Shown here piece by piece: positions 61,825 through 64,000 of a DNA stretch of 64,000 nucleotides (its first letter is position 1; every line of letters begins with the position of its first letter). The notes beneath the pieces are model-generated. The model ran no database searches and was not told the origin of the DNA. It saw nothing but the letters and a program-made list of their open reading frames with translations. The DNA lies in assembly GCF_026151655.1 (NCBI RefSeq), contig NZ_JAMQPN010000007.1, forward strand, positions 62,001 to 126,000, given 5' to 3'. This stretch comes from Leptospira soteropolitanensis (lineage in GTDB: Bacteria > Spirochaetota > Leptospiria > Leptospirales > Leptospiraceae). Both the position numbers and the translations under genes were made by a program.

Positions 61825-64000
61825 AACTTGAAAATTACGTTTTTTCCCTGTTTAAACACAAACGTTTGTATTGGGTTTTGTTCTTTTGTTTTTTCTTGGG
61901 TGTAATTTTTAGACTTCCTGAGTTGGAGATTTGGTTATTACCTAAATTAACGCCAATGCGTTATTATGTGGTAACAGATTATCCGCATCATTCGGCAGAA
62001 GACACTGATCTTTCCGTGAGTGTTCCTATTTCTGAAATGGTTTCTTCTGTAAAATCTGTCAAACGAATCAGAACCGATTCAGAACATGGAAAGTCAGTCG
62101 TTCAAATAGATTTAGAGTTTGGAGCCTCAAATCTTGAGTTTAAAGATCAGTTGTATCAAACAATTTTAGAAATGAAAGATAGACTCCCGCTAGGTGCTCG
62201 GGCACCGCGGTTGTTACAAGGAGAGATGAAAGAGAGACCATTTATAGAAATATTGATTCCGAAAGGAGATCGAAAAGAATCAGATAGTTTTAATTTTTCT
62301 TTGCAACAGTTGGTGTTTCAATTGGAAAGAATCTCTGGTGTCACCGAAGTCCGCATAAAAGGAGAGCCAAAACATTCATCATTTATTTCCTTAAAATCTC
62401 ATGTTTTGGATGTATTTCCCATTACTGTTCGTGATTTGGAATCACAGATACACGCGGCAATACGCGGAGGATCTCTTGGTAAAATAGAGGGATATACAAA
62501 GGATACAGAGTTAAAGTTCGCATCCCAAGTAAAGAATCATGAAGACCTTTTCGAATTTCCCATTGATTTAAGAGATGGTTATTCCGTAAATCTTGGGCAA
62601 TTAGCAACTATATTTGATTCAGAATTGCCAAATGAAAAACTCACTCGACTTGATGGAAGAAGTTCTGTTTACTTAGCACTCTTTACGGATCCAACAGCGA
62701 ATCCTTTAAAAATATCTTCGGAGGTTCGGAAGAAATTACAAAATTTAGATTTAACTCTCTCCCCATTTATATTTTTTGACGCATCCAATGAGTTACGTAT
62801 TCAGTTAAAACAGTTTGTAATTAATTTAGTGTGGAGTTTGTTATTTGCTTTTTTGTTTTCTTATCTACTCTATCGGAGTTGGGTTCCGGCCTTTATTTTA
62901 TTAACTTCAGTAGTATTCTCGCTTTTACTCTTTTTCCATTTGGTTTTGTTTTTTTCTATTTCAATCAATTTACTTAGTTTAGGTGGTATTTCTGTTGGAA
63001 TAGGTATGTTATTTGATGCAAGTAACTTGGTCGTTTTCTCGATTCGTAAAAAATTAGAAAATAATATAATTCTGAATTCCGTCACAAAGGGTATTCGGTC
63101 GGTTCTTATATCATTATTTTCTTCTTCGTTAACAACGATTGTTGTTTTTATTCCTCTTTTGGTATTTCCACTGGAGTGGAATAGTTTCTTTTATGACTCC
63201 GGGATTTGTATTGCATTGTTAGTATTTTGTTCTTTTATTTCTTCTTTATGGATTGTTCCATTAGTCATTATCTCCTTTGCTGAATCATTAAAAGGTGCCG
63301 ATCTTAATCTTACATTCGAGAGTCTGTTATTTTTAAAATATGAAAAATCTTATAAAATATGGGAAGGTTTAAATAAAAACAAGATAACTCTGGTTATATG
63401 TATTCTGGCTTTAGTTTCTTCCATCGGTTTTGGTTTCCATTGGCAGGTATTTCCGAAACAACCGAATATTGGTTTCTCATTGCTATTGGCACCCAAAACC
63501 ACACTTTCATTGACAGAAGAATTAAGTGTTGTTCATGAATTACAAACTGAGATTCAAAAAATAAATCCAAACCATCCTAGTCTCGTGGTTCCCAGGGAAG
63601 GATTCGATCCAAAAAAACAAAATCCAAATCAAGCGATTCCTATTGAATGGAAACTGCTTGGATTGAAAAAACAAAAAGAATTGGAATCAATCCTTTCTGA
63701 ACTACTTTCAACTAAAAAATGGGATTGGAAATTGGAGCCAATCGAATCTCAAGTGGCCATTGCTTTGCCATTTCTTCCGAAGGATTCTATTATTTTTTTA
63801 CATGAATCTGCTCATGAATTACTAAAGGTTACGAATCAATTTAATGGCATTGCAAGGGAACTTGGATTTGCTGGAAGTTTGAATTTTTCCCCAAAACAAA
63901 TCATAATGGAAGAGTGGTATCGTAATCAAATCCCAATTCCTGAGTTGATTCTTAACGAAGACGACTTAATGCAGAGAGTTCTATATAAGGGAAATCAATT
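61821..64000 (+). CDS. RND-family efflux transporter, 3' end cut by window
   Basis: The first 726 residues of an RND pump; no stop before the window end. Helix 1 (about 20-36) is followed by a periplasmic porter domain, then helices 2-6 from about 333, including GISVGIGMLFDASNLVVFS, where Asp stands in the usual GMxxDDAIVV proton-relay segment (only one of the two Asp is kept). The second periplasmic half begins near 545. It is clearly RND-type but divergent from AcrB, with the proton-relay pair reduced. The substrate may be metal, drug or lipid. Confidence 0.85.
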   Translation, partial: MKLENYVFSLFKHKRLYWVLFFCFFLGVIFRLPELEIWLLPKLTPMRYYVVTDYPHHSAEDTDLSVSVPISEMVSSVKSVKRIRTDSEHGKSVVQIDLEFGASNLEFKDQLYQTILEMKDRLPLGARAPRLLQGEMKERPFIEILIPKGDRKESDSFNFSLQQLVFQLERISGVTEVRIKGEPKHSSFISLKSHVLDVFPITVRDLESQIHAAIRGGSLGKIEGYTKDTELKFASQVKNHEDLFEFPIDLRDGYSVNLGQLATIFDSELPNEKLTRLDGRSSVYLALFTDPTANPLKISSEVRKKLQNLDLTLSPFIFFDASNELRIQLKQFVINLVWSLLFAFLFSYLLYRSWVPAFILLTSVVFSLLLFFHLVLFFSISINLLSLGGISVGIGMLFDASNLVVFSIRKKLENNIILNSVTKGIRSVLISLFSSSLTTIVVFIPLLVFPLEWNSFFYDSGICIALLVFCSFISSLWIVPLVIISFAESLKGADLNLTFESLLFLKYEKSYKIWEGLNKNKITLVICILALVSSIGFGFHWQVFPKQPNIGFSLLLAPKTTLSLTEELSVVHELQTEIQKINPNHPSLVVPREGFDPKKQNPNQAIPIEWKLLGLKKQKELESILSELLSTKKWDWKLEPIESQVAIALPFLPKDSIIFLHESAHELLKVTNQFNGIARELGFAGSLNFSPKQIIMEEWYRNQIPIPELILNEDDLMQRVLYKGNQ

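Noticed and set aside
1..64000. CRISPR arrays, rRNA operons, insertion sequences, prophage genes
   Set aside because: Looked for and not found: no regular repeats with spacers, no rRNA motifs, no transposase or integrase signatures.

Overview
The window looks like a chromosomal segment of a spirochaete of the genus Leptospira, probably from the saprophytic (L. biflexa-like) side of the genus. The support is indirect but consistent: spirochaete-type flagellar genes (FlhF, FlhG, a WhiG/FliA sigma factor, FapA, FliI, FliJ and the collar protein FlbB), many short lipoprotein signal peptides with relaxed leptospiral lipoboxes, a DUF1554 surface lipoprotein, lipid A synthesis (LpxK), moderate to low GC, and a MurA carrying the Cys-to-Asp exchange seen in other naturally fosfomycin-resistant bacteria. 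Species assignment is inference, since no search could be run.

Layout. 1-5500: the end of ugd, a periplasmic thioredoxin-TPR protein, hisE, lpxK, and a split MnmC pair (tRNA wobble-uridine modification). 5686-13442: a plus-strand flagellar run, flhF-flhG-X-fliA-fapA-X-X-remA-gmk. 13508-19463: flbB, fliJ and fliI on the minus strand, interrupted by a large opposite-strand sensor kinase/phosphatase fusion. 19543-27161: a lipoprotein, a small Cys-rich protein, a polyferredoxin, murA, a possible PilZ-like protein, a glycoside hydrolase 3 lipase-like NagZ and a DUF3095 cyclase-like protein. 27169-36366: a surface/lipoprotein region with a 920-residue DUF1554 protein, an OmpA-like lipoprotein plus putative outer-membrane protein, an SGNH esterase, a small two-gene module encoding a PARP-like ADP-ribosyltransferase and a 54-residue partner, and two tandem paralogous lipoproteins. 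36367-37119: a 750-base non-coding stretch with nested inverted repeats. 37120-40503: tRNA-Gly(GCC), tig, clpP, clpX. 40603-52629: a class B1 metallo-beta-lactamase, tatA-tatC with a degenerate PP2C protein, a degenerate histidine kinase/receiver protein, an alpha/beta hydrolase, a PCuAC-Sco copper pair, an M3 oligopeptidase, a DCC thiol protein, an ArnT-like glycosyltransferase and a membrane PHP protein. 52645-55741: FecR, DUF4384 and lipoprotein genes. 55864 to the end: a tightly overlapping TolC-lipoproteins-HlyD-RND efflux operon that runs off the window.

How the parts work together. The flagellar block supplies placement (FlhF/FlhG), gene control (sigma-28), the export ATPase (FliI/FliJ) and the periplasmic collar (FlbB). 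MurA, LpxK, NagZ, the beta-lactamase, Tat, OmpA-like and efflux genes concern the cell envelope and drug resistance. Tig-ClpP-ClpX form a protein-quality-control operon. PCuAC and Sco probably deliver copper to a respiratory oxidase.

The strongest candidates for something little described are the ADP-ribosyltransferase toxin-antitoxin-like module at 32996-33753, the class B1 beta-lactamase lipoprotein, the nested inverted-repeat element at 36505-36708, and the efflux operon with its inserted lipoprotein genes.
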